Source of the DNA: Candidatus Cloacimonetes bacterium HGW-Cloacimonetes-3 | GTDB taxonomy: Bacteria; Cloacimonadota; Cloacimonadia; Cloacimonadales; Cloacimonadaceae | Length of the DNA: 64,000 nucleotides | Reading direction: 5' to 3' | Assembly (NCBI GenBank): GCA_002840645.1 | Contig: PHBO01000003.1 | Coordinates: 248,001 to 312,000 of the forward strand | Part shown: piece after piece, positions 26,191 to 34,549 of the stretch | Position numbering within the stretch: the stretch's first letter is position 1 | Layout: every line of letters begins with the position of its first letter | Made by a program: the position numbers and the translations under genes | The notes under the pieces: generated by a model | What the model saw: the letters and a program-made list of their open reading frames with translations, nothing else | What the model was told of the DNA's origin: nothing | Databases searched by the model: none

Positions 26191-29100
26191 ATGAAAAGAC
26201 TCTATTTTCTAATGCTGATGCTGCTGCTTGCAGTTACCTGTGTTTATGGAACTGCGGTAAACTCTACAACAGCAGAGAGAGTTGCCGGTAATTTCGCACT
26301 CGAACGCTTGGGTGCAAATTATACCGTTGCATCTTCCAAACTCTTTGAATCCAGTGATAAGGATTCATATATTCACGTAATTAACCTAAATCCTACCGGT
26401 TTTATACTGGTAGCAGCCGACGATGCTGCCCTGCCAATTATTGGCTACAGCACAAGTAACAAATGGAACGAATATGACATTCCCCCACAGATGCAGAACA
26501 TGCTGAAAAGTTGGAATGACCAAATGCGTGCTATCGTTACCCAGAGAATGGCTAAGACCACAGAAATCACACGAGAATGGAACAAATACAATGTATCAGT
26601 TACCAGCTTTAGCCCCAGCCGCGATTTCCGTGATGTAAGCCCACTTATTACTTCCCTATGGGGTCAGGGTACTTATTACAATGCTCAGTGCCCTTCGGGA
26701 ACTCCGGTTGGTTGCGTTGCCACAGCTATGGCACAAATAATGAGATACTGGAGATTCCCCACAGTTGGACAAGGATCCAAAAGTTATACTTGTAATCCAT
26801 ATGGAACTCAATCAGCAGATTTTGGATCTACCACATACAACTGGGCTGCGATGCCCAATTCGGTTACCAGTGCCAATGTATCCGTTGCAACTATTGGCCG
26901 CCACGCAGGTGTAGCTGTAAGCATGCAGTATGCTCCCAGTGGTTCAGGTGCTTATAGTGAGGACGTACCAGGAGCTTTAATCAGCTATTTCCGTTATAGC
27001 AACACCGCCCAGTTGTACAACAAATCTTCATATAACACCACTACCTGGGATACGATGATGCGGGGAGAACTGGATAATGGTCGCCCGATTTATTACTCCG
27101 GCTCCGGCTCTGCAGGCGGACACGCCTTTATAGTAGATGGATATACGGGAACAAACTCTTTCCATCTAAACTGGGGTTGGAATGGCTCTTACAATGGGTA
27201 TTTCACTCTTGCTGCCCTGAATCCCGGTGGGGATACTTTCAACAGTGGGCAACAGGCTGTAATAGGTATCAAGCCAAGCACAGCGATATTCAATCTTAGC
27301 GAAGGCTTCGAAGGCACTACCTTCCCGCCTACCGGGTGGACACTTCCCAACACCGGTTTTGCCCGTTCTGCCACTAACTTTATAACCGGTGCATATTCCG
27401 CAAGATACAATGCTACAGGTACCGGTGCAGCGACCAGCGGTAAGCAGATTCGCACTACCAAGCTTACCATCAATGCTTCTTCTCCGGCACTTACCTTCAA
27501 AGCAAGAGCCGGGACAACATCCGGTAGAGGCGAGCAATTTAAAGTTGGTTATTCAACTACCGGCTCTGCTCCATTTACCTATTTTGCCACAAATGCTGTT
27601 CTAACTACCAGCGCAACGACATTTACATATGCTGTAAACGGTCTGACGCCTGGTGATTATTACTTCGTTTTTGAAACATACTCCGCAATAACTACCAGCA
27701 ACTCCAAAACATGGATAATTGATGATGTTGCCGGTCCTGCTTTATGGATAGATCCAAACCCAATTGCGGCTATTAACGTGACTACCTGGGCAGCAGGCTC
27801 ATTGCTTCCCGGTAATGCTGCATACTCAGGTGATACTTTCCAATTGTCCAATACCGGACAGGGGACATTAACTGTTTCCAGTATAACTAATCTATCCGCT
27901 ACCGAGTTTAAAACTAATTTTCCCTCCTCAGGTGTATCTTTAGTAAACGGACAGGTCCTGGAATTTGGCTTTAGTTACGAACCCCTGAACTATGGTACCG
28001 ATAACCAATCGTTCGTAATAACCACAAATGCCGGAACGATTACTGTCAATCTATCAGGAAGTGCAACTTCTGCAATCTTCTCCGATAGTTTTGAGACCTA
28101 TACCGATTTCACACTAACTTTCGCACCTTGGACACAGTATGATGGTGATCTCAAGACCACTTACACAGTTACAGGTATTACCTTTACTAATCAAGGTTAT
28201 ACAGGCAGCTATATCATATTTAATCCTTCTGCAACTACACCTGCACTCAGTTCGGCGGAAGCCCATACAGGAGCAAAATATGCAGCCTGTATGAATGCAA
28301 CATCCACACCCTGGAATAATGACTGGTTGATTTCTCCGATTTTAACAATAACCGGAAGTGGAACATTAAAGTTCTGGGCTAAATCCTACACCGACACATA
28401 CGGCTTGGAACGCTTTAAAGTTCTTTACTCCACCACAACTAATACCTACACATCTTTCACCACCTATCTGGCAGGCTCTGCCTCTACTTATGTAGAAGCC
28501 CCAACCACCTGGACAGAATACACCTACACTCTGCCCTCAACTGCCAGGTATTTTGCCATTCAGTGCGTTTCAGCTGATGCATTCTTCTTAATGTTGGATG
28601 ATGTGGTAGTATCAGATGGTTCCACACCGCCCCCTCCCACGTTTGGCAATGTGAGCGGAAACGTATATCGTTACGGAACCTCTACTCCAATAGTTAATGC
28701 AATGGTAACGGCTGGCACAAAGATTGCCTATACCGACGTTAACGGCTTCTACCAGATAAATAATCTGCTAACCGGAACGCAAAGTGTTACTTGCAGCGCT
28801 ACCGGGCAGTTTTATTTCAACGAATCCGTAAGTGGCGTGGCTATCACCAATGGTGCTACAACCACCCAAAACTTCGGTTTGAAATGGGGAGAACTGACCG
28901 CATCACCGGCAAGTGTTACCGCTGCTTTGTACCAAGGTGAAACCGGTTCAGCTACAGTTACTCTCTCCAATCCCGGCGGAACAGCCAGTACCACTTATGC
29001 CGGTTACTTTGCCTCTGCTGCTGCTTCTGCGAAAGGATCATCAAGACGCCCTCTTATTACCACAGAAAAGAAACCCTCTCCAGAATTTGCAGCAACAAGA

Positions 29101-32061
29101 ATTCCCAAGATAAACGCTCCGGCTCTGGATCGTTCATCAAGCTGGTTCAGTTATGCATCTATAGCCGAAGCGAATCTATATTCAGGTGCGTTGAACGAAC
29201 GCGGAAACTACTTCCTGCTTAACGATTTCGCACTTATGGATGGTGCTGTAACCATCTCTCAGCTTAGGGGTTATTTCTATAATCCTTCTGCGGCAGCTTG
29301 GACAACTACTACCCACAGAACATTTGCTTGGAAAGTCTATTCAGTTAGTTCTACCGGTACGGTAACCTTGTTGCATACATCTGCCAGCATTCTGCTTCCA
29401 TCGATTACTGCAGGAACCTACACCTTGAATGAATATACTTTGCCGACGGCTGTTACTATTCCGGCGGGTTATGATTTCATCGTTACTGCCAAACCTTCCA
29501 GCACGTCTGATACAAGTGGCAGACCCCAATCCCTTGCCACAGATGCTTCTACTGACAACGGTGTAACCTACAGTAGCACGAGCGTTTGGGCTTCATCCGG
29601 GACGGATTACTTAGTGGATGCTTATGTGAACGGAACAGAATGGCTATCGGCATTTAACTTCTCCGGCAGCATCACTCCCGCTGGAACAGTCGATATTCCG
29701 GTTAATTTCAATACCGTTGGTGTTACAGCCGGAACCAAATTAGCCAATATGTATGTTTACAACAACTCCAATTATGTAGCCCCAAGTGCTAACAATCGTG
29801 GTGACGTTCTGGTTGTCCCCATTTCTCTTACCGTTACCGTTCCCACAACTCCCATAGCGGTACTATCCGGAACAAGCTGGACTACCAATGCTAATGTTGG
29901 CACTCCTTCTACCTCTGGTAATGTACATAGCATTACGAATGTCGGTACAAACGGATTGGATATTACTTCAATCACAGGTCTTACCGGCACTCCCTTCACA
30001 ACTAACTTAACCACCGTCACCGGTATGGCGCAGAATGTAAGCCAGAGCTTCGGGTTCACCTTCACTCCGACAGCCAGCGGCATCTATACCGCCACCTGCA
30101 CCATTTCCTTCAACGTTGGCACACCCAAGACAGTAACCCTTAAAGGTTACGCCAATTACATCTCAGAAGGTTTCGAAGGTGCTACCTTCCCGCCTGATGG
30201 CTGGAGCATGGTGGATAGTGATGCTGATACCTATAACTGGATGCAATACACTGCCACAGGTGCAGCGCACACCGGAACATACTGTGCCGGTAGCGAATCC
30301 TACAGAAACGATGCAAAAAGCGACAGGCACCAATCGTCCAGCCGTCTTGTGTTAACTCCCAATAACTGGCTTATCACCCCCCGTCTTGCCATTTCTTCGG
30401 GTGATGTTCTTAGCTACTGGATTGCTGCTCAAGATGCTGCATGGCCTGCAGAAAACTATTCTGTGAAGATATCCACAACCAACAATCAGGTTGCTTCTTT
30501 CACCACAACTCTGTTTACCGAGACCTTAACCAATGGCACCTGGTATAACAGAACTGTTAACCTAAACGCCTATGCCGGGCAGAGCGTTTACCTTGCCTTC
30601 CAGCATCATTCCTGCTCAGATCAGTTCGTACTGAAGCTGGATGACGTGCTTATGCCTGGGCTCGCTGCACCGCTGGTGTATGGTAACATATCCGGCGTGG
30701 TTTACAAGTCCGGCACATCTACCCCGATTGTGGGTGCGACAGTTTCTGTTGCCGGTAGGAATGTCACTTCGGATGAAAATGGTGCTTATACCATCAGCAA
30801 CATTGTAGTGGATACTTATTCTCTTACCGCTTCCGCAACCGGATACATCAACTATAGTGATACTGTAACTATTCCTGCGAACAGCACCCTAAGTTACAAC
30901 ATTTATCTAAACTATGCTGCTGTATATACTGCTAACACCACCTTCAACACAACTGTAAGTGTGGGTGGATCTACTGCTATTAACGTCCAGATGACGAATA
31001 CCGGTAACAGCGCTCTCACATATACTACCGATAGCGGAGTCTGGGGTGGAAACACCTACCCGCAAGGCAACATGAACGAAACCTGGGAAACAGGTGATCT
31101 CACAGGTTGGGCTGGCTCGGTAGGAGCAAACTCTGATATCTATGGTTCGGTAGCACAACCCTATGGCTACTTAAGTGATATGACCTGGGTATTTGCTTCC
31201 ACCGGAGAAACCACTGTTCAATACCTCATCACTCCCAAGCTGAGAGTAACAACCGGTAACACTCTTGCTTTCTGGTACAAACAGTTCAATGCCAGTAGCG
31301 AATCATTCGAAGTAAGAATCTCCACCACAGATACGAACTTCGCATCATTCACCTCCACTCTTGCCAGCGTCGGTCCATTGGCAGATACAAACTGGACTAA
31401 TTTCAGCCAGTCTCTCAATGCCTACGCCGGACAGGACATCTATGTGATGTTCTATTATCCCAGAGTTGATGCATACGAATACGGCTATGTGATGATAGAC
31501 AATATCACGGGACCTATCAAGATTGCTGCTCCCACCGGATGGCTTTCTTGCGCACCCACAAGTGGCACCCTCGCTGCCGGTAACAGCAGCATGCTGAACC
31601 TGAATATCAATGCTGCAACCTTGCCGGTTGGAACATATACTGCCCAAACATGGGTGTTCTCAAACGGTTTAGTAAGCCCTTACAAACTGTATGTAACACT
31701 TAATGTCCAAGCAGCAACAGCTCCTGCTGCACCTGTAGTATCAGGGATAGAAGCTTACCCCGGCGGTATCGGTATCGCTTGGGAAGAATCAGATAATGCA
31801 GTAGCTTACAAAGTATATGGTTGTAATACACCCTATGGAACATTCACTGTTCTGGGTACTACTGAAGCAACCTATATGGAACTGACAGATGCAGAACTCG
31901 CTGGCTTTGGCTTAACCGCCAAAGGCTTCTTCAAAGTAACGGCAGATTCTGAAGCCCTCAGAACGTCCGGGATTAGTGTTCAAAGTAAAACATCATCGCC
32001 ATTACTCCAGAACTATATCCGTCCGGATAAAACCAAAAAACTAAACGTCCTGAGAAAGTAA
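26191..32061 (+). CDS. Giant secreted C10-family (streptopain-like) cysteine peptidase with adhesion modules
   Basis: A 1956-residue exported protein. Residues 1-20 form a signal peptide. Residues about 25-130 resemble the Spi/propeptide domain that keeps C10 peptidases inactive. The catalytic domain (about 145-370) has C175 in PVGCVATAMAQIMRYW and H311 in GGHAFIVDGY, plus the LNWGWNG motif. Downstream come a 'choice-of-anchor J' module (about 370), a HYDIN-like unit, a second J module (about 632), a carboxypeptidase-regulatory-like unit (about 815), a linker with a dibasic SSRRP site, J modules at about 1320 and 1620, another regulatory-like unit (about 1498) and an FN3-like domain (about 1850-1930). 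Unlike the beta-helix protein it lacks a T9SS tail and ends in a basic KKLNVLRK stretch. Probably digests external protein. Confidence 0.9.
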   Translation: MKRLYFLMLMLLLAVTCVYGTAVNSTTAERVAGNFALERLGANYTVASSKLFESSDKDSYIHVINLNPTGFILVAADDAALPIIGYSTSNKWNEYDIPPQMQNMLKSWNDQMRAIVTQRMAKTTEITREWNKYNVSVTSFSPSRDFRDVSPLITSLWGQGTYYNAQCPSGTPVGCVATAMAQIMRYWRFPTVGQGSKSYTCNPYGTQSADFGSTTYNWAAMPNSVTSANVSVATIGRHAGVAVSMQYAPSGSGAYSEDVPGALISYFRYSNTAQLYNKSSYNTTTWDTMMRGELDNGRPIYYSGSGSAGGHAFIVDGYTGTNSFHLNWGWNGSYNGYFTLAALNPGGDTFNSGQQAVIGIKPSTAIFNLSEGFEGTTFPPTGWTLPNTGFARSATNFITGAYSARYNATGTGAATSGKQIRTTKLTINASSPALTFKARAGTTSGRGEQFKVGYSTTGSAPFTYFATNAVLTTSATTFTYAVNGLTPGDYYFVFETYSAITTSNSKTWIIDDVAGPALWIDPNPIAAINVTTWAAGSLLPGNAAYSGDTFQLSNTGQGTLTVSSITNLSATEFKTNFPSSGVSLVNGQVLEFGFSYEPLNYGTDNQSFVITTNAGTITVNLSGSATSAIFSDSFETYTDFTLTFAPWTQYDGDLKTTYTVTGITFTNQGYTGSYIIFNPSATTPALSSAEAHTGAKYAACMNATSTPWNNDWLISPILTITGSGTLKFWAKSYTDTYGLERFKVLYSTTTNTYTSFTTYLAGSASTYVEAPTTWTEYTYTLPSTARYFAIQCVSADAFFLMLDDVVVSDGSTPPPPTFGNVSGNVYRYGTSTPIVNAMVTAGTKIAYTDVNGFYQINNLLTGTQSVTCSATGQFYFNESVSGVAITNGATTTQNFGLKWGELTASPASVTAALYQGETGSATVTLSNPGGTASTTYAGYFASAAASAKGSSRRPLITTEKKPSPEFAATRIPKINAPALDRSSSWFSYASIAEANLYSGALNERGNYFLLNDFALMDGAVTISQLRGYFYNPSAAAWTTTTHRTFAWKVYSVSSTGTVTLLHTSASILLPSITAGTYTLNEYTLPTAVTIPAGYDFIVTAKPSSTSDTSGRPQSLATDASTDNGVTYSSTSVWASSGTDYLVDAYVNGTEWLSAFNFSGSITPAGTVDIPVNFNTVGVTAGTKLANMYVYNNSNYVAPSANNRGDVLVVPISLTVTVPTTPIAVLSGTSWTTNANVGTPSTSGNVHSITNVGTNGLDITSITGLTGTPFTTNLTTVTGMAQNVSQSFGFTFTPTASGIYTATCTISFNVGTPKTVTLKGYANYISEGFEGATFPPDGWSMVDSDADTYNWMQYTATGAAHTGTYCAGSESYRNDAKSDRHQSSSRLVLTPNNWLITPRLAISSGDVLSYWIAAQDAAWPAENYSVKISTTNNQVASFTTTLFTETLTNGTWYNRTVNLNAYAGQSVYLAFQHHSCSDQFVLKLDDVLMPGLAAPLVYGNISGVVYKSGTSTPIVGATVSVAGRNVTSDENGAYTISNIVVDTYSLTASATGYINYSDTVTIPANSTLSYNIYLNYAAVYTANTTFNTTVSVGGSTAINVQMTNTGNSALTYTTDSGVWGGNTYPQGNMNETWETGDLTGWAGSVGANSDIYGSVAQPYGYLSDMTWVFASTGETTVQYLITPKLRVTTGNTLAFWYKQFNASSESFEVRISTTDTNFASFTSTLASVGPLADTNWTNFSQSLNAYAGQDIYVMFYYPRVDAYEYGYVMIDNITGPIKIAAPTGWLSCAPTSGTLAAGNSSMLNLNINAATLPVGTYTAQTWVFSNGLVSPYKLYVTLNVQAATAPAAPVVSGIEAYPGGIGIAWEESDNAVAYKVYGCNTPYGTFTVLGTTEATYMELTDAELAGFGLTAKGFFKVTADSEALRTSGISVQSKTSSPLLQNYIRPDKTKKLNVLRK

Positions 32062-32142
32062 CAGATATGCCATAATAACCCCTGTGCTGATATTGTCCGG
32101 GAGCTTTAATTCCGGGCATACAGATGGGATTTAACCCTTAAT

Positions 32143-32184
32143 AACAACGACCTGCCTTTTACGTGGCAGGTCGTTGTTTTTTTT
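32143..32184 (+). terminator. Rho-independent terminator of the C10 peptidase gene
   Basis: A 14-bp perfect stem AACAACGACCTGCC / GGCAGGTCGTTGTT with an 8-nt loop runs into six further T residues, 80 bp after the stop codon. Confidence 0.92.
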
Positions 32185-32249
32185 ATCTCAACTGCAAGGT
32201 AGTCAAGCTGTTTCAGCTCTATTGAAAAGGTAAATAACTCCTGTCGTTT

Positions 32250-32420
32250 CTGCGGAGGAGGCTGTAAAAAAAACCACAGGGATGAAAGAAAAGACAGTTT
32301 AATAACCCTGAACGCTGATTTCAGAGGCTGAAAATAAACCCACAGGGATGAAAGAAAAGACAGTTGAATAATCCGGAACGCTGACTTCAGAGGCTGTGAA
32401 AATCCCGCAGGGATGAAAGA
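32250..32420. repeat. 66-bp tandem repeat (about 2.5 copies)
   Basis: The block starting CCACAGGGATGAAAGAAAAG at 32274 recurs at 32340 and, degenerate, at 32405 (CCGCAGGGATGAAAGA). The spacing is 66 and 65 bp, and the first two units are nearly identical across their length. The unit contains CTGA(T/C)TTCAGAGGCTG. It is non-coding. Such CAGGGATGAAAG repeats are seen between genes in several environmental lineages (my recollection); their function is unknown. Confidence 0.8.
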
Positions 32421-32426
32421 TTATAG

Positions 32427-32456
32427 CCCAGGGTGAAGCTTTAGCGAAACCCTGGG
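32427..32456. repeat. Intergenic hairpin CCCAGGGT...ACCCTGGG
   Basis: An 8-bp perfect inverted repeat with a 14-nt loop containing AGCTTTAGCGAA, directly after the tandem repeat. A similar hairpin with GGTAGCGAAACCCC occurs near 61470. No T tract follows, so it is not an obvious terminator. The rest of the 32.46-32.79 kb gap shows no gene. Confidence 0.65.
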
Positions 32457-32788
32457 TTAGGTTGCACCAGCTTAGCAAACCCCTTGGGGGTGACACATAA
32501 TAGCGTGTCCTGCAATTACTTGTGTCGCCTATAATGTGCTTTTATGTTAATATCATATCCCTTGGGGCTCACGCCCCATGCAATGCTCTCTCGCCATACC
32601 ATGGCTTTTTCACAGCCTTGAGCAGGTATAACAGGAGTGGTTTGCATTTAAGGTATTTTTCCTAAGACACTTTCCCATAAGTGGCTTATATCTTCAATTA
32701 CTCTCTTCAATATTACAATAATCATCCTGCTAAGCTGGAAATAATATAATCAATTCCAACACAATTAGTTACAGCATCCGCCACAGTT

Positions 32789-32901
32789 CTTCCTTGCTTG
32801 AGGGCGTTTATCAATTCTTAATCCCCTCTTAATCAAGCGTTAATTATTAACGCTTGATTAAGAGGGGATTAAGAATTGATTAAGGCTCTGGAGTAAGGAA
32901 G
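32789..32901. repeat. 11-bp-periodic palindromic element C
   Basis: A 35-bp perfect stem pairs 32810-32844 with 32846-32880 around one central base. Seven 11-bp units span 32807-32883. The left constant words are TTTAT (32807) and TTAAT (32818, 32829, 32840); the right ATTAA words are at 32846, 32857, 32868 and 32879. Variable 6-mers between them are complementary across the arms. Outside lies a weaker stem: CTTCCTTGCTTGAGGGC on the left against the complement CTTCCTTACTCCAGAGC on the right. It lies between the C10 peptidase terminator and hutH. Confidence 0.92.
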
Positions 32902-33000
32902 AAGCATCGCTTGACAAAAAAACCTGCTTTTGGGAAGGTGCTTCAAACCATTGATTTTTGTATTCATATCACCCCAAGATTATTGTAGATAGAGGAAAGC

Positions 33001-34518
33001 ATGCAAGATATCATCATAGATGGCAGCAGCTTATGTTTGGAAGAAGTGGCAAGTGTTGCCTTAGATGCCACACCCGTAGTATTAGACAAAATCAGCAGGC
33101 AAAAAGTTATAAAATGCCGTGCTTATGTGGATAAGGTGATTGCCAATGGAGACGTAGTGTACGGTTTAACCACCGGTTTTGGCAAGTTTAGCACAGTAAG
33201 TATTCCACCGGAGAACATTGCCGAGCTTCAGCTAAACCTTATTCGCAGCCATGCCACCAGTATTGGTGAGCCATATTCGGAAGAGCAGACCCGTGCCATC
33301 ATGTTATTACGCATTGCCGTGCTTGCCAAAGGGCACTCCGGGATTCGGATAGAAACTCTGGACACACTGATTAGTATGCTAAATAGCGGGGTTCATCCGC
33401 TGATTCCCAAACGTGGTTCTGTTGGCGCAAGTGGAGATCTTTCCCCGCTCTCACACCTGGCATTGGTGCTTATTGGTGAAGGTGAAGCTATCTATCAGGG
33501 CGAAAAGATGAGCGGTAAACAAGCCATGGAAATGGCGGGGATCACACCCGTGAAGCTTGCTGCCAAAGAAGGTTTGGCTCTTAATAATGGTACTCAGGTG
33601 ATGGCAGCTTTAGGGGTGCTTAGCCTGTTGGAAGCCGAACGCTTAACCCGCTATGCGGATGTGATTGCCAGCATGAGTATTGATGCGCTGAAGGGAACAC
33701 CCCGTGCTTTTGATGAGCTTATCCACAACCTGCGTCCTCATCCCGGGCAGCTAAAATCCGCCTCTAATATACGTAACCTGCTTGCCGGTAGTTTGCTTAG
33801 GGAATCACACCGGAATTGCGGTAACATTCAGGATGCTTACAGTCTGCGTTGTACTCCGCAAGTGCATGGTGCGGTGCGTGATGCCATCGCTTACGTGCGC
33901 GGCGTGTTGCAGATAGAAATAAACGCTGCCACAGATAATCCCTTGATTTTTGCAGATGAAGAGAAGGTGATCTCGGGGGGGAACTTCCACGGCGAGCCTT
34001 TGGCTATTGCGCTGGATACTCTTGCTATTGCAGTTAGCGAGCTTGCTTCCATTTCTGAACGCAGAATTGAACAGATGTTGAACTCATCATTGTCACGGGG
34101 TTTATCTCCTTTTCTGGCAAAGCGACCGGGGATAGATTCCGGCTTTATGATTGCCCAACTTACGGCTGCCTCGCTGGTTTCCGAGAACAAGGTGCTGGCG
34201 CATCCGGCATCGGTGGATTCCATCCCTACTTCTGCCAATCAGGAAGATCACGTGTCCATGGGCTCTGTATCGGCAATTAAGCTGTTGCAGGTGGTGGAAA
34301 ACGTTGCCTCTGCACTTGGCATCGAACTGCTGATTGCAGCTGCTGCTTTGGACGAAAGAGGGCAGCAAAGCTCTCCTCCTCTGGAGAGGGTAAAAGCACT
34401 GGTTCGGGAAAGCATACCTGCGATGCAGGAAGACAGGACAATGTACCCGGACATTAATAATGCCATTGCCTTGGTTAGAAACGGCAAGATAGATGCTGCC
34501 GTGGGAAAAATAGATTGA
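33001..34518 (+). CDS. hutH: Histidine ammonia-lyase
   Basis: A 505-residue protein of normal length that converts L-histidine to urocanate and ammonia, the first step of histidine degradation. The Ala-Ser-Gly triad (143-145, in GSVGASGDLSPLSH) forms the self-made MIO electrophile. The tyrosine loop YGLTTGFGKF (54-63) and the EINAATDNPL and ISGGNFHGEP loops are all present. GAGGAAAG precedes the ATG. No other hut genes are adjacent; the next gene is an unrelated lipoprotein 31 bp away. Taken with the MutL-like gene it fits an amino-acid-fermenting lifestyle (inference). Confidence 0.96.
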   Translation: MQDIIIDGSSLCLEEVASVALDATPVVLDKISRQKVIKCRAYVDKVIANGDVVYGLTTGFGKFSTVSIPPENIAELQLNLIRSHATSIGEPYSEEQTRAIMLLRIAVLAKGHSGIRIETLDTLISMLNSGVHPLIPKRGSVGASGDLSPLSHLALVLIGEGEAIYQGEKMSGKQAMEMAGITPVKLAAKEGLALNNGTQVMAALGVLSLLEAERLTRYADVIASMSIDALKGTPRAFDELIHNLRPHPGQLKSASNIRNLLAGSLLRESHRNCGNIQDAYSLRCTPQVHGAVRDAIAYVRGVLQIEINAATDNPLIFADEEKVISGGNFHGEPLAIALDTLAIAVSELASISERRIEQMLNSSLSRGLSPFLAKRPGIDSGFMIAQLTAASLVSENKVLAHPASVDSIPTSANQEDHVSMGSVSAIKLLQVVENVASALGIELLIAAAALDERGQQSSPPLERVKALVRESIPAMQEDRTMYPDINNAIALVRNGKIDAAVGKID

Positions 34519-34549
34519 CAGAAAATGCCATGATGTAAGCCTATATCCT

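Noticed and set aside
32250-32420. CRISPR array
   Set aside because: Only about 2.5 units of 66 bp, with whole-unit similarity rather than a short repeat with unique spacers, and no cas genes in the window.
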